DNA of 64,000 bases from JBHENC01 sp051000345 (GTDB lineage Bacteria; Acidobacteriota; Blastocatellia; Pyrinomonadales; Pyrinomonadaceae), in NCBI GenBank assembly GCA_051000345.1, contig JBPCOJ010000022.1, forward strand, positions 1 to 64,000. Direction: 5' to 3'. The translations under genes were made by a program, and so were the position numbers. Positions within the stretch are counted from its first letter, which is position 1. Each line of letters starts with the position of its first letter. Positions 16,001 through 24,832 of the stretch are shown one piece after another. Below the pieces are notes generated by a model. That model saw nothing but the letters and a program-made list of their open reading frames with translations. It was not told the DNA's origin and did not search any database.

Positions 16001-18927
16001 GCGAAGAAAAGAGCGCTCGGCCTGACGAAAAGAACGAGCGCGAAGGTGGCAAGCGAAATGAGCGGCGCAGGCCACATCAAGCGAAAAAAGGAAGCGGCGT
16101 CGTGCGCGCTGCCTTGTTCGGCTTGCGCGGCGGTCATCCATTCGAGCAGATGCTTGCGCGAAACGAACTTGCGATAACTGATGCGCGCGATGGCATCCGT
16201 CATTAGATACGCTTGATGCGCGAGAAAGGAAACAGTGAGCGCCAACTGCGCTGTGTTAATGAGCGCATCGCTCCACACGTTGCGCAGATGAGTGCTCAGT
16301 TTCAAGCCGCGCGGATGCCTGATGATGCTTGCCGGAAGATGCGCGTAAACGGGAAACACTAGGACGAGCGCGGCAAAAATCGTCCACCAGAACGTCGAGC
16401 CGGGAAGGATCGTCCATGCGGCAATGAGCCACAAAACGAGCGCGGGCGCGACGAGGCTGCGGCGCAGATTGTCCAGAATCTTCCAGCGCGAAATGACGCT
16501 CATCGCGTTCGGCACAACGCGTCCGTGCGCGTCTCTGACGTGCGGTAAAAGCCAGCGCGCAATCTGCCAATCGCCGCGCGTCCAACGATGCTGGCGGCTC
16601 GCGTGCGTATCGTAATGAGCAGGATAATCGTCGAAAACTTCGATGTCCGTGACGAGTGCGGCGCGCGCAAAAGAACCTTCAAACAGATCGTGGCTGAGCA
16701 GGGAATTCTCCGGCACGCGGTCGCGCAAGGCCGCCTCGAAAGCATCTACGTCGTAGAGACCTTTGCCCGTAAAGCTGCCTTCGGCGAACAAATCTTGATA
16801 GACATCCGAGACGGCTGACGTATAAGGATCGATACCCGTGTTGCCGGAATAGATGCGCGCGAAACGAGAGCGCAAAGATGATTGGTGCGAGACGCTGACG
16901 CGCGGTTGAAGAATGCCGTAGCCGCGCGCGACGATGTGCGTTTGCGGATCGAGTTGCGCGCGGTTGAGCGGATGCGCGATTGTGCCGACGAGACGGCACG
17001 CCGCATCGCGCGGCAATTGCGTGTCGGAATCGAGCGTGATGACATAGCGGATTTCGGGCAGCACGCTCTGGTCGCCGACGGATACGATGTAGCTTGTGTC
17101 CGTCGCGCCGCGAAGCAATTGGTTGAACTCTTCCAGCTTGCCGCGCTTGCGTTCCCATCCGATCCATTTCCCCTCGCTCGCATTCCATTGCCGTCGGCGA
17201 TGAAAAAGATAAAAGCAATCGGATTGGTCTTTCGCGTAGCGCGCGTTCAATTCTTCGATGCCGCTTACCGCCGCATCGAGCGTCAAGGCATCATCAGGCA
17301 TTTCTTCCTGCGCGGCGTCGCTCCAATCGCCGAGCAGCGCGAAATGAAAATGCTCGTCCGTGTTGGCGAGATAATGCACCTCCAGCTTTTCAAGCAGTTC
17401 GCGCACGGCGGCTTCCGAAGAAAAAATGGTCGGCACGACGATCATTGTCCGCGCTTCTTCCGGCACTCCTTTCGAGTAATCCATCTTCGGCAGCGTGCGC
17501 GGCTTGAAGAACAATGTAACGTCGATATTGAGCGCCGTGAGCGCCAACTCGCTTGCCGGAACAAGCGCCAGCGCAACCACCAGAACGAGCGAAAGCGTGG
17601 AAGCATTATTGTGGAAAGCGTGCGCAAAAAGCGCTGTCAAAATCAGCAGCGTGAGCATCGTAATTGCGCCGAGATATGAAACGGTCGGGCGGCGCAGCAC
17701 GAAACGCGAAACTCTTTCGCGCAAACCCTGCCGGTAAGATAATTCCTGTTCGAGTCGTGCGCGCCCGTCGTCAATCAGAAAAAAACCGACGTGCGACTGC
17801 CTCTCGTCCGGCGCATCGGCAAGTGATATTTGCGCCGCCATTTCAACGGCGCGGCGCGCGACATCCGGCTCGGAAATTTTGCTGCGGCGGCTGATACGCT
17901 CGATGATGTGGCGATAGCGATCACGCGTCGCAAAATCCATCGACGCATAGTCTCCCGCCGGGTCTTCACGAAGCACAGGATCGACGAGACTAACGGCCTC
18001 GAAAAAGTCTCGCCAGTCGATGGCCGAGAGCAGGCGCATACTCGTGATGATGTTGCCGACGGAGACCTGCGCTTCAGCCTGTCGCTGGTGCTCCAGATGA
18101 ACGATTTCTTCGGCGACTGTGCCCTGTCGCGCAAGTTGTTTTTCGAGCCAATCGAAGGCAGGCATGAGCGCCGCGTCCTGATCGCGCAGGCGTTGTGTGA
18201 GTTGTACGACAAAGGCGCGGTCGAATAGTTGTCCCGGCTTGCGCACGGAGGCCAAGGTCGGCAGCAATTGTTCAGGCTGGCGTCCCGCAAGGTCTATCAT
18301 TTTGTCTGCAAGTGAATCGGCCTCTTCGCGTTCGTCGCGGGCAACGATGATGCGCGTGGCAAGGCGGCGCAGATTCTCCACCAGCGCTAAACGCAAGGTG
18401 ATCGCCAGCGCCCACACTTCGCCGATTGATAGCGGAGTAGTTTGCTGGTAAGCGCGCATGAAACGCTTGAGCGTCTCTGTTTCAAGACGGCTGTCCGTGT
18501 GTGCTACTAAGGCGAGCGCGATGGAGTAAATGCGCGGATAGCCTGCGAGCTTGCCTTCTTTTAATTTCGGGAGTTCACGGTAATAGCCGGGCGGCAAATC
18601 TTCGCGTATCTCTCTTAGTTGCTCTTCAACGAGATGGAAATTATCGACGAGCCATTCGGCGGCGGGAGAAATCGCGTGCTCTTCGCGGATCGTGTTGGCG
18701 AGCGTGGTATAAGCGGCTAAGAGTTGACGCCTGTTATCTTCGAGACGCAGCAAGAGCAAACGCCTGTGGTCGCGCACTGTGGTGGTCGCCTTGTGTTCGG
18801 CAGCCAGCACCGACGCAAACTGTTCGAGCCGTTCGATGCTGTAAAGCTCCGCGCGAATCGGCTCTTCATCGAGACTCTTCGGATGATGACGGAAGCGCCC
18901 GGAAGTTTTCGTCGAAGGATTGCTCAT
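10030..18927 (-). CDS. ndvB: Cyclic beta-1,2-glucan synthase (NdvB/ChvB type)
   Basis: The 2965-residue membrane enzyme is slightly longer than the roughly 2800-2870 of rhizobial NdvB/ChvB. Order: a helical N-terminal region (1-390); membrane segments near 400-470; a GT84 transferase core with D-S-D at 633-635 and an RGDWQIARW motif near 788; more membrane segments to about 1010; a DUF3131/glucoamylase-like domain (about 1040-1560); two GH94-type beta-sandwich domains; and an (alpha/alpha)6 GH94 phosphorylase domain with GDWND at 2620-2624, which contains the expected acid catalyst. In the known family UDP-glucose is polymerised, length is set by phosphorolysis and the product is cyclised into the periplasm. 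It is a single-gene unit ending at a bidirectional terminator. The start at 18927 has no strong ribosome-binding site. Product linkage is inferred from family. Confidence 0.9.
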   Translation of the reverse strand: MSNPSTKTSGRFRHHPKSLDEEPIRAELYSIERLEQFASVLAAEHKATTTVRDHRRLLLLRLEDNRRQLLAAYTTLANTIREEHAISPAAEWLVDNFHLVEEQLREIREDLPPGYYRELPKLKEGKLAGYPRIYSIALALVAHTDSRLETETLKRFMRAYQQTTPLSIGEVWALAITLRLALVENLRRLATRIIVARDEREEADSLADKMIDLAGRQPEQLLPTLASVRKPGQLFDRAFVVQLTQRLRDQDAALMPAFDWLEKQLARQGTVAEEIVHLEHQRQAEAQVSVGNIITSMRLLSAIDWRDFFEAVSLVDPVLREDPAGDYASMDFATRDRYRHIIERISRRSKISEPDVARRAVEMAAQISLADAPDERQSHVGFFLIDDGRARLEQELSYRQGLRERVSRFVLRRPTVSYLGAITMLTLLILTALFAHAFHNNASTLSLVLVVALALVPASELALTALNIDVTLFFKPRTLPKMDYSKGVPEEARTMIVVPTIFSSEAAVRELLEKLEVHYLANTDEHFHFALLGDWSDAAQEEMPDDALTLDAAVSGIEELNARYAKDQSDCFYLFHRRRQWNASEGKWIGWERKRGKLEEFNQLLRGATDTSYIVSVGDQSVLPEIRYVITLDSDTQLPRDAACRLVGTIAHPLNRAQLDPQTHIVARGYGILQPRVSVSHQSSLRSRFARIYSGNTGIDPYTSAVSDVYQDLFAEGSFTGKGLYDVDAFEAALRDRVPENSLLSHDLFEGSFARAALVTDIEVFDDYPAHYDTHASRQHRWTRGDWQIARWLLPHVRDAHGRVVPNAMSVISRWKILDNLRRSLVAPALVLWLIAAWTILPGSTFWWTIFAALVLVFPVYAHLPASIIRHPRGLKLSTHLRNVWSDALINTAQLALTVSFLAHQAYLMTDAIARISYRKFVSRKHLLEWMTAAQAEQGSAHDAASFFRLMWPAPLISLATFALVLFVRPSALFFAAPFLLAWAVSPIIAYQLSRKLTSQRMPLTGDDERTLRLLARRTWRFFETFVGTTDNWLAPDNYQETPHPVIAHRTSPTNTGLLLLSTIAARDFGYVGAHELIERCELTFASLDKLERFRGHFLNWYDTTTLEPLSPRYVSTVDSGNLAGHLIALKQACIEIVDEPLFDARMRRGIGDTLDLMHEEATRIGTAAAQGRTEAVTFKQLRAEIETCRTLAQASIEKTAWSDWAIFFEELARRGAIIEDALNAITLAYGTDNFEELRYWNTSFIQQVRQGTRDLAVLAPWAASLIPHLTPVINACSAEVAMHWLKIVKVLERVSSTAELPSLCDAALVELAALHAELQQRVPPQNIEQDAALKGISLITTAIEEAAQHCRDLLARYASLAEHSESFVQAMDFHFLYDEERKVFSIGYNFADNRCDNSFYDLLASESCLASFIAVAKSDVPLEHWFHLGRQLTQVDNSRALVSWTATMFEYLMPLLVMRSFDDTLLDQTHRAAVARQIEYGKERGVAWGISESAYNARDLQMNYQYGPFGVPGLGLKRGLSEDLVISPYSTLLAAMIDPRAALQNISRLTREGALARYGFYEAIDYTAERLPKNQRRAIIQAFMVHHQGMSLVALDNVLNRNIMQRRFHSEPLVQATELLLQERIPREAATTTPRSAETLMKRSVNTLAAPVTRRFDAADLPTPRTQILSNGTYSVLMTTAGAGYSMYGKLAVTRWREDATCDNWGSFCYLRDVRSGAVWSTGYQPTQRTPQAYEVFFAEDKVEFLRRDAGLETHTEIIVSPEDNAELRRVSITNRSPRAREIEVTSYAEVVLATPAADAAHPAFSNLFIETEFFAAENALLAYRRQRSPTDEHIWGVHVVATEGESIGAVQYETDRARFLGRGHTAANAAAITEDRPLSNTTGAVLDPVFSLRQRVRIRSNETVRVSFATAVAHTRDEALRLADKYHDASTFEREASLAWTKSQVEMRHLNINAEEAHLFQRLAGRVLYSDSSLRPRSGVLALNTRTQSALWTYGISGDLPIVLVRISDESDLPLVRQIIRGHEYLRLKGLSIDLLILNDHPPSYAQSLQDELQMLVRTSGSQALLDKPGGVYLRRTDILPEADKILFHAVARVAIVTERGSLEDQLVRRPVEEELPAPFAARLPSRTYPEPAVAVPERSFFNGLGGFVDKGREYVTVLGEGQWTPAPWLNVVSNRKDFGFQVTESGAGYTWSVNSRENRLTPWSNDAVSDPIGECLYLRDEDTGTVWTPTPLPIREAEPYSIRHGQGYTVFEHTSHGISQELLMFVPLDATVKISLLRLRNRTDRKRRISVTSYAELVLGVQRGASAPYVISQIDGATGSIFARNPYNNEFAQRIFFADISERARTLTCDRKEFLGRNGSHARPAALRRVGLSGRVGAGLDPCAAMQTIIELEPGEAREIHTLLGQGDSIEEARQIVTTYRQPARVNAAFEEVVGYWDKLLGAVEVRTPDAAMDVMLNRWLLYQALACRVWSRSAFYQSGGAYGFRDQLQDVMALVYSEPQIAREQILRAAAHQFKEGDVQHWWHPPTSRGVRTRFSDDLLWLPFVASFYAQVTGDESVFDEIVSFIEAPPLAEGEDESYLQPSASAESATIYEHCVRTIDRSLGVGAHGLPLIGSGDWNDGMNRIGNKGQGESVWMGWFLHKTLADFAVFCERRRQTERAELYRAHMKKLQQALEAEAWDGDWYVRAYFDDGTPLGSSKNEECRIDSIAQSWGVISGAADPHRAQRAMASVEEYLVRRGDGLVILFTPPFDKSALDPGYIKGYVPGVRENGGQYTHAALWTLIAYARLGDGDRAGELFALLNPINHASTRAGMHKYKVEPYVAAGDVYAVWPHTGRGGWSWYTGSASWMYRAGLESILGFQLRGARLRIDPCIPRGWPGFEINYRYGKSRYQIQVENPYGLSRGVAEIEVDGKQQTSIEIALVDDGEQHHVRIRLGDEELLTRTERIDEERLPEEKQQSRA

Positions 18928-19262
18928 TAATCTTTATGTCGATGATCGAAGCAGGAAAAACGTTCGCGCGCAAATACTCGCAAGTTAGAATGCTAGCATA
19001 ACACGATTTACAGCAGTCATTTTAGTATGGCGTGCGGCTGAATTTATGTTTAATCTTACCTTCAGCTAAAACCCTCAAACTTTCTTGCGGCCTCTCGCGT
19101 CTTACTTTAATGAGAGGCGGCAAGGCGCGCAATAAAGTTGCTCCACGAGCGCAAAAGTCGTGCTACAATCCGATTTGCTCGGTCAAATAGCCCTGCACGC
19201 CTTTCTTGCCCAACGACAGTATCCATTATTAATTCCTCAGGATAGTTTCACGCGGTAATTTT
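18928..19262. promoter_or_regulatory. Divergent intergenic region
   Basis: These 335 bp separate the divergent glucan synthase and DUF1800 genes and must hold both promoters. I see no RNA gene, repeat or convincing operator. A TACAAT near 19163 could be a -10 element for the rightward gene, but its -35 spacing is poor. Confidence 0.3.
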
Positions 19263-21386
19263 ATGACTAGAGACTCCCTGTATCGCACCGTAATATGTTT
19301 GCACGCACGCGCTCTTTGCTTGTTGTGCGCAACGCTTTTTGTCTTTAGCACACAAGCCGCCGCGCAGACAGCTTCTGCACCCGTGCTTTTCAGCGAAGCG
19401 ACTTCGACGCGCGCCATTGCGCTAGATTCAGTCGTCTTCAAGCGCGAGCCGTTTGCGCTCACGTCGCCTGTCGCGTGGGGGACGGACACACGCACGCGCG
19501 TGATGCTCTTCGGGATGAATCTGGGAGTGCAGGCGGGCGACGATCTTTCGGCGGTCACCGCGACTGCCGAAGACGCTTCGCACCGCATCTATCCGCTCAA
19601 AGTCGAATACGTCGGCAGCGTTCCGGGACAAACTTGGTTCAGCGCGATTATCTTGCGTTTGAGCGATGACATGGGTGATACGGGCGACGTGCTGGTGCGC
19701 GTTACTTCGCGCGGCGCAGCGAGCAATCGCGTGCGCGTTGGCGTCGGACACGTCGGCGGCGGACTTACCGACGATGCCGGAGCCGTGCCGACGCCCGCGC
19801 CGTCCACCCCGCCTGCGCCGACTCCAACGCCGACGCCGAATCCTTACACCGGCACTGCTTCTTACGCAGACACGGTGCGCTTTCTCGAACAATCGACTTT
19901 CGGCCCGACGCCGACTTTAATCGCGCATGTTCAGAGCGTCGGCTTCAAAGCTTTTCTCGACGAACAATTTGCCGCGCCCGCTTCGAGCTATCCGGCACTC
20001 ACGCCGTATCCGCTCGATAACAACGTCGGCTGCCCGGTTGATCCGACGAGCACGCGCGTGCGCACAATTTGTTTGCAAGACAATTATTCAATGTACCCGC
20101 TGCAAGTGCGCTTTTTCCAGAACGCCGTGACGGGACAGGATCAATTACGGCAGCGCGTCGCTTTCGCCTTCTCGCAGATTTTCGTGACATCCGGCGTGGA
20201 CATTCAGCAGGCAAGCTCGATGGCTCCGTACCAGCAAATGTTTCTCAACGAAGCCTTCGGCAATTATCGCCAACTGCTTTACGATGTGACGCTCAGTCCG
20301 ACGATGGGCCACTATCTCAACATGGCGAACAACGACAAGCCGAACACTGTGACCGGCGTGACGCCAAACGAAAATTACGCGCGCGAAGTTTTGCAGCTTT
20401 TCTCCATCGGCCTCTTCAAACTAAATCAAGACGGCACGCCGCTGCTCGATGCGAACAATCAATTGATCGACACATACGATCAGGATGATACAGTCGAAGG
20501 CTTCGCGCATGTCTTCACGGGCTGGACGTATCCGACGATGCCCGGCGCGACACCGCAACGTCATAATCCGCAGTATTACATAGGGCAAATGGTTGCTTAT
20601 GCGAGTAACCACGATACCGGCACGAAGGAGTTGCTCGATAACCTCGTGCTTCCCGCCAATCAAACTGCGCAAAAGGATTTGGACGATGCCATCAATAGCA
20701 TCGCTAATCATCCGAACGTCGCGCCGTTTATTTGCAAGCAGCTTATACAGCATCTGGTAACGAGCAATCCAAGCCCTGCTTACGTCGGGCGCGTCAGTGC
20801 TGTCTTTAACAACAACGGCGGGGGCGTTCGCGGCGATTTGAAAGCAGTTGTGACAGCGATTCTGCTCGATACGGAAGCGCGCGGCGATTCGCACGCCGAA
20901 ACGACTTACGGGCATCTGCGCGAACCAGCCTTGTTCGTGACAAACATGTGGCGTGCGTTGGGCGCGACCACCGATGCCGGTGTGCTTTACAGCTATACGG
21001 GCAGCATGGGGCAAAACATTTTCTATTCGCCGACGGTCTTTAATTATTATCCGCCCGATTATGTCGTGCCGGGAACAACCGTGCTCGGCCCTGAATTCGG
21101 CTTACAGACTACGGCGACCTCGCTCGCGCGCGTCAACTTCGTCAATACGTTTGCCTTCAAGACGACAGGCGGCTTTGATTACTCTGCGCTGCAACCGTTA
21201 GCAAACGATCCGCAAAAGCTCGTCGATGCGCTCGATGCGCTTTTGATGCACAACACTATGTCGCCCTTGATGCGCGGCGTCGTGGCACAGGCCGTTTCGA
21301 GCATTCCCGCGACAAGCACGCTGCTTCGCGCGCAGACAGCCGTGTATCTCGTCACAACTTCTTCGCAGTATCAGGTAGAGAGGTAA
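19263..21386 (+). CDS. DUF1800 exported protein
   Basis: The 707-residue product has an N-terminal signal sequence (hydrophobic stretch about 14-32, cleavage near AAA-Q). A beta-rich Ig/IPT-like domain follows (about 45-165), then a Pro/Thr linker (178-198), then the DUF1800 domain from about residue 205. DUF1800 hallmarks visible are the opening FLEQSTFGPT, a DQLRQRVAFAFSQIFV segment, a P-N-E-N-Y-A-R-E segment followed by LFSIGL, and G-F-A-x-V-FTGW. The biochemical role of DUF1800 is unknown. It is nearly always encoded next to a DUF1501 protein, as here, with 9 nt between the genes. The two probably form one export operon at the cell envelope. Confidence 0.85.
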   Translation: MTRDSLYRTVICLHARALCLLCATLFVFSTQAAAQTASAPVLFSEATSTRAIALDSVVFKREPFALTSPVAWGTDTRTRVMLFGMNLGVQAGDDLSAVTATAEDASHRIYPLKVEYVGSVPGQTWFSAIILRLSDDMGDTGDVLVRVTSRGAASNRVRVGVGHVGGGLTDDAGAVPTPAPSTPPAPTPTPTPNPYTGTASYADTVRFLEQSTFGPTPTLIAHVQSVGFKAFLDEQFAAPASSYPALTPYPLDNNVGCPVDPTSTRVRTICLQDNYSMYPLQVRFFQNAVTGQDQLRQRVAFAFSQIFVTSGVDIQQASSMAPYQQMFLNEAFGNYRQLLYDVTLSPTMGHYLNMANNDKPNTVTGVTPNENYAREVLQLFSIGLFKLNQDGTPLLDANNQLIDTYDQDDTVEGFAHVFTGWTYPTMPGATPQRHNPQYYIGQMVAYASNHDTGTKELLDNLVLPANQTAQKDLDDAINSIANHPNVAPFICKQLIQHLVTSNPSPAYVGRVSAVFNNNGGGVRGDLKAVVTAILLDTEARGDSHAETTYGHLREPALFVTNMWRALGATTDAGVLYSYTGSMGQNIFYSPTVFNYYPPDYVVPGTTVLGPEFGLQTTATSLARVNFVNTFAFKTTGGFDYSALQPLANDPQKLVDALDALLMHNTMSPLMRGVVAQAVSSIPATSTLLRAQTAVYLVTTSSQYQVER

Positions 21387-21395
21387 AAAGTTTTT

Positions 21396-22763
21396 ATGTC
21401 ACATTCTCGCAGAGCCTTTTTGCAGCGCACGATGTGCGGCGCGCTCGGCGCGGCAGCCTTTACTTCCGGCCTGCAGCGCTTCGGCATGATTAACGCGCTC
21501 GCGCAATCGCAAACCGCCGCCGCGACGGATTACCGCGCGCTCGTTTGCATCTTTCTCTTCGGCGGCAACGATGCCAATAACATGGTCATCCCTTACGATG
21601 GTTATGCGGATTACTCTAAGGTGCGCGGCGTCGCTGGCACAAGCGGCTCCATCGCAATCGCGCAGTCTGATTTGCTGCAAATCGCGCCGCCGAGCGGACA
21701 GGGCATCAAGTACGGCTTGCATCCGAATCTGCCGGAAATGCAAAATCTTTTCAACGGCGGAAAGCTTGCCGTGATGAACAACGTAGGCACGCTCGTCGGG
21801 CCTGTCACGAGGGCGCAATATCTCTCGAACGCAGCGCGTCCCTATAATCTTTTTTCACACGCGGATCAGCAAACGCAGTGGCAGACTTCTATCTCCGCCA
21901 GCCCATCCGCGACGGGTTGGGCTGGACGCACCGCCGACCGTACCAAAAGCTTGAACGGCGCAACATCGTTTCCGATGATCGTCTCTGTGGCGGGCGCAAG
22001 CGTTTTCACCAACGGCGTGCAGACGTATCCGATTGCGCTTACTCCCGGCAAAAGTTTCGGCCTTGAGGGTTTCGACCAAGCGCGCTACAACGCCGTGCAG
22101 CAATTGCTCACCATCGACCGGGATACGGCGCTCGTTGATCGCGCGAGCAATCTGACCGCGCAGGCCGTCGGCAATAGCGAAGTCTTGAACGCCGCCTTCA
22201 AGAGCGCCGCGACGCTGCAAACGGTTTTCCCGAACACGGGTCTCGGCAACGAAATGAAGCAGATCGCGCAGATTATCGCCGCGCGCAATTCGCTCGGCCT
22301 CAAGCGGCAAATTTTCTTTTGCTCGCTCGGCGGCTTCGACACGCACAATAACGAGCTTGCGACGCACCTCAGTCTCTACACTCAACTAAGCAAGGCGATG
22401 AAGGCTTTTTATGATGCGACGGTTGAACTGGGCGTCGCCGGAAACGTCACTACTTTTACGCAGTCGGATTTCGGGCGCACATTCAAGCCAGCGGCGGGCG
22501 GCGGCTCGGATCATGCTTGGGGCAGTCATCACACGGTTATGGGAGACGCTGTGAGAGGCGGAGATTTTTACGGCAAGTATCCGACGCTCGCGCTCGCCGG
22601 GCCAAACGATTCCGGCAGCGAAGGACGTTGGATACCGACTTCCTCAGTCGATCAATATGCCGCGACGCTTGCCACATGGTACGGCCTCGCGCCCGCCGAT
22701 CTTCCCTTAGTCTTTCCGTCCATCGGGCGCTTCGATTCGTCCAACCTTGGTTTCATGGGATAG
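21396..22763 (+). CDS. DUF1501 exported protein with Tat signal
   Basis: The 455-residue product begins with a twin-arginine motif (SRRAFLQ) and a hydrophobic stretch, typical of Tat export. The mature part carries DUF1501 features: LVCIFLFGGNDANN near residue 50, a FSHADQQTQWQT segment near 150, a FDTHNNE segment near 313 and an FGRTF motif near 362. DUF1501 is related to the sulfatase/alkaline-phosphatase fold, but its substrate is not established. It is co-transcribed with the DUF1800 gene. Its 3' end overlaps the convergent ksgA gene by 11 nt. Confidence 0.85.
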   Translation: MSHSRRAFLQRTMCGALGAAAFTSGLQRFGMINALAQSQTAAATDYRALVCIFLFGGNDANNMVIPYDGYADYSKVRGVAGTSGSIAIAQSDLLQIAPPSGQGIKYGLHPNLPEMQNLFNGGKLAVMNNVGTLVGPVTRAQYLSNAARPYNLFSHADQQTQWQTSISASPSATGWAGRTADRTKSLNGATSFPMIVSVAGASVFTNGVQTYPIALTPGKSFGLEGFDQARYNAVQQLLTIDRDTALVDRASNLTAQAVGNSEVLNAAFKSAATLQTVFPNTGLGNEMKQIAQIIAARNSLGLKRQIFFCSLGGFDTHNNELATHLSLYTQLSKAMKAFYDATVELGVAGNVTTFTQSDFGRTFKPAAGGGSDHAWGSHHTVMGDAVRGGDFYGKYPTLALAGPNDSGSEGRWIPTSSVDQYAATLATWYGLAPADLPLVFPSIGRFDSSNLGFMG

Positions 22764-23583
22764 CTTCTGCTTCGATAACACGCGCCAGCCTTAACCACTC
22801 GTCAAGCGCGAGAGTTTCGGCGCGGCGCTGCGGTTCAATCAGGGCGGCTTCAAGCACACGGCTTGAGCCGCCTTTTGCTTCGATCCGCACAGCAACGTCA
22901 GGCGGCGCTTGACGCAAATTATTAAAGATAGTCTTGCGTCTCTGCGCGAAACCTACGCTCACCGTTCGCCATAATAAAGTTTCATCCTCGATTTCAAGCG
23001 GCGCATCCGTGCGCATGTTCAAACGCGCGACTGTGCTCCAGACCTTCGGCACGGGACGAAACGCCGTCGGCGCTACATCGAAAAGCTTTTCGACTTCGCA
23101 GTAAGCTTCCACGAGCACGGAGAGATACCCGCGCTCGCTCGAACCGGGCGGAGCCATGATGCGTTCGACTACTTCGCGCTGTAGCATCAGGATCATCTCC
23201 GTAATGCAACGACGCTGTTCGATCAGGCGCTGAAGAATCGCCGTCGAAATGTTGTATGGAAGATTGGCAACAACGCGCGCCTTATTTGCAGGATGAATTG
23301 CCGCGCAGAAATCCATCGTCAACGCATCGCTTTCTATCAACGTGAAATTTGCGCGTGCTGCCATTTCTTCACGAAGCGACTCGATAAGCTCACGATCAAA
23401 TTCGACGGCAACAAGTCGGCAACCCTTTTCAGCGAGATGCTTTGTCAGCGCGCCGCGCCCTGCACCGATTTCAATAATCGTTTCGCCGCCGCGCGCGCTT
23501 GCCGCTTGGATGATTCGATCAATCACACGCTCATCGATTAGAAAATTTTGTCCGAAACTTTTTTTGGCGCGCGGTGGATTCAT
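22753..23583 (-). CDS. rsmA: 16S rRNA dimethyladenosine transferase KsgA/RsmA
   Basis: The 276-residue product is the normal length for KsgA. It shows the N-terminal KSFGQNFL signature, SAM-binding motif I EIGAGRGALT at 38-47, the acidic V-A-V-E-F-D ending of strand 2 at 58-63, and catalytic motif IV NLPYN at 107-111. The enzyme dimethylates two adjacent adenines in helix 45 of 16S rRNA late in small-subunit assembly. It is the last gene of the leftward ftsY-ribD-ksgA group, 60 nt after ribD, and overlaps the convergent DUF1501 gene. The C-terminal helical domain (FAQRRKTIFNNLR) is complete. Confidence 0.95.
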   Translation of the reverse strand: MNPPRAKKSFGQNFLIDERVIDRIIQAASARGGETIIEIGAGRGALTKHLAEKGCRLVAVEFDRELIESLREEMAARANFTLIESDALTMDFCAAIHPANKARVVANLPYNISTAILQRLIEQRRCITEMILMLQREVVERIMAPPGSSERGYLSVLVEAYCEVEKLFDVAPTAFRPVPKVWSTVARLNMRTDAPLEIEDETLLWRTVSVGFAQRRKTIFNNLRQAPPDVAVRIEAKGGSSRVLEAALIEPQRRAETLALDEWLRLARVIEAEAIP

Positions 23584-23643
23584 TGTAAGGAGAAATTCTT
23601 CGGCGGAAGTCTGGAATTTCGGAAAAGTATGGAAGCCGGACGA

Positions 23644-24822
23644 TTAGTTGTTACCCTCTGTTGCCGGAAACGGATAGCCCGTAATTTCCAAATCGCCTTC
23701 GTGCTGCGTCCATTCGACATCCTTTAATTTCATTGCATCCTTGATGTGCGTTGCGCCTGTTCCGGCAATCGTGAGCGGTGCATCGTTGCCGCCAATAATA
23801 ATTGGCGCGATGAAGAAACTCACCTTGTCAAAAAGCTTGGCATCAAAAAATGCTCCGGCGATTGTCGCGCCGCCTTCGACCATCACGCTTTGAATCGAGC
23901 GGCTGCCGAGATAATCCAATACTGCCGTCAGATCACGCCCGCCGTTTCCCGTTTCGCGTATGATTTCAACACCGCGCTCTTGAAGAACGCGCGCCGTTTC
24001 ATCGTTCGCATTTTCCGAAGCGAAGATTATTACAGAAGCTTCGCGCGCTGTTCGGGCGAGTTGCGAAGCGGGAGAAAGACGCAAATCTTTGTCGAGCACG
24101 ATGCGCGCAAGCGGAAGTCTGCGCGGAAGGTCGGAACGATCCGTGAGCAGCGGATTGTCCGCTAAGGCTGTGCCTGCGCCAACGAGTATCGCGTCGTATT
24201 CATGGCGCAATTCATGCACGCGGCGGCGCGATGCTTCGTTCGTTATCCAGCGCGAATCGCCCGTGCGCGTCGCCGTGCGCCCGTCGAGCGAGCAGGCGAG
24301 CTTGAGGTGAACGAAAGGGCGCGCGGTCTGCATGAAGTGAATATATTTTTCGTTGAGCCGTGTCGCTTCGCGCGCAAGAAGACCGACATCGACTTGAATG
24401 TTTGCGCGGCGAAGTTGCGCAAAGCCTTTGCCTGAAACCTTCGGGTTCGGGTCTTCGATGGGCGCGACGACGCGTGTTATTCCGGCGTTGATGAGAGCAA
24501 TCGTGCAGGGCGGCGTGCGTCCTTGATGCGCGTGCGGTTCGAGCGAGACATACGCGGTTGCTCCACGCGCTAGTTCCCCGGCTTGTTCGAGGGCGATGGT
24601 TTCGGCGTGCTTGACTTTATCGTACACATAATAGCCTTCGCCTAAAACTGCGCCGTCTGCTTCGCCTGCTTCGCGCGTGATGACACAGCCGACGAGTGGG
24701 CTTGGGCTAACCTGCCCCAGCCCGCGCGCCGCCAGATCGAGAGCGCGTTGCATCATGCGTAGATCAAATGCGCTCCATGCGTCGGCGTTCGTTTCGCGCT
24801 TTGTTTCTGTTTGGCTTGGCAA
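23644..24822 (-). CDS. ribD: Riboflavin biosynthesis deaminase/reductase RibD
   Basis: The 392-residue bifunctional enzyme deaminates the pyrimidine ring of the GTP-cyclohydrolase product and then reduces the ribosyl side chain. The N-terminal deaminase domain (about 20-165) has the H-A-E motif at 72-74 and the second zinc-ligand region EPHAHQGRTPPC at 95-106. In the usual form of that region the first ligand is Cys; here it is His97, while Cys106 is kept. The C-terminal reductase domain (about 170-385) has the LDGRTA and GAGTALADNPLLT segments and a MVEGGATIAGAF motif. It sits 10 nt downstream of ftsY and 60 nt upstream of ksgA. No FMN riboswitch is visible. Confidence 0.92.
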   Translation of the reverse strand: MPSQTETKRETNADAWSAFDLRMMQRALDLAARGLGQVSPSPLVGCVITREAGEADGAVLGEGYYVYDKVKHAETIALEQAGELARGATAYVSLEPHAHQGRTPPCTIALINAGITRVVAPIEDPNPKVSGKGFAQLRRANIQVDVGLLAREATRLNEKYIHFMQTARPFVHLKLACSLDGRTATRTGDSRWITNEASRRRVHELRHEYDAILVGAGTALADNPLLTDRSDLPRRLPLARIVLDKDLRLSPASQLARTAREASVIIFASENANDETARVLQERGVEIIRETGNGGRDLTAVLDYLGSRSIQSVMVEGGATIAGAFFDAKLFDKVSFFIAPIIIGGNDAPLTIAGTGATHIKDAMKLKDVEWTQHEGDLEITGYPFPATEGNN

Positions 24823-24832
24823 CTGTTATCTC

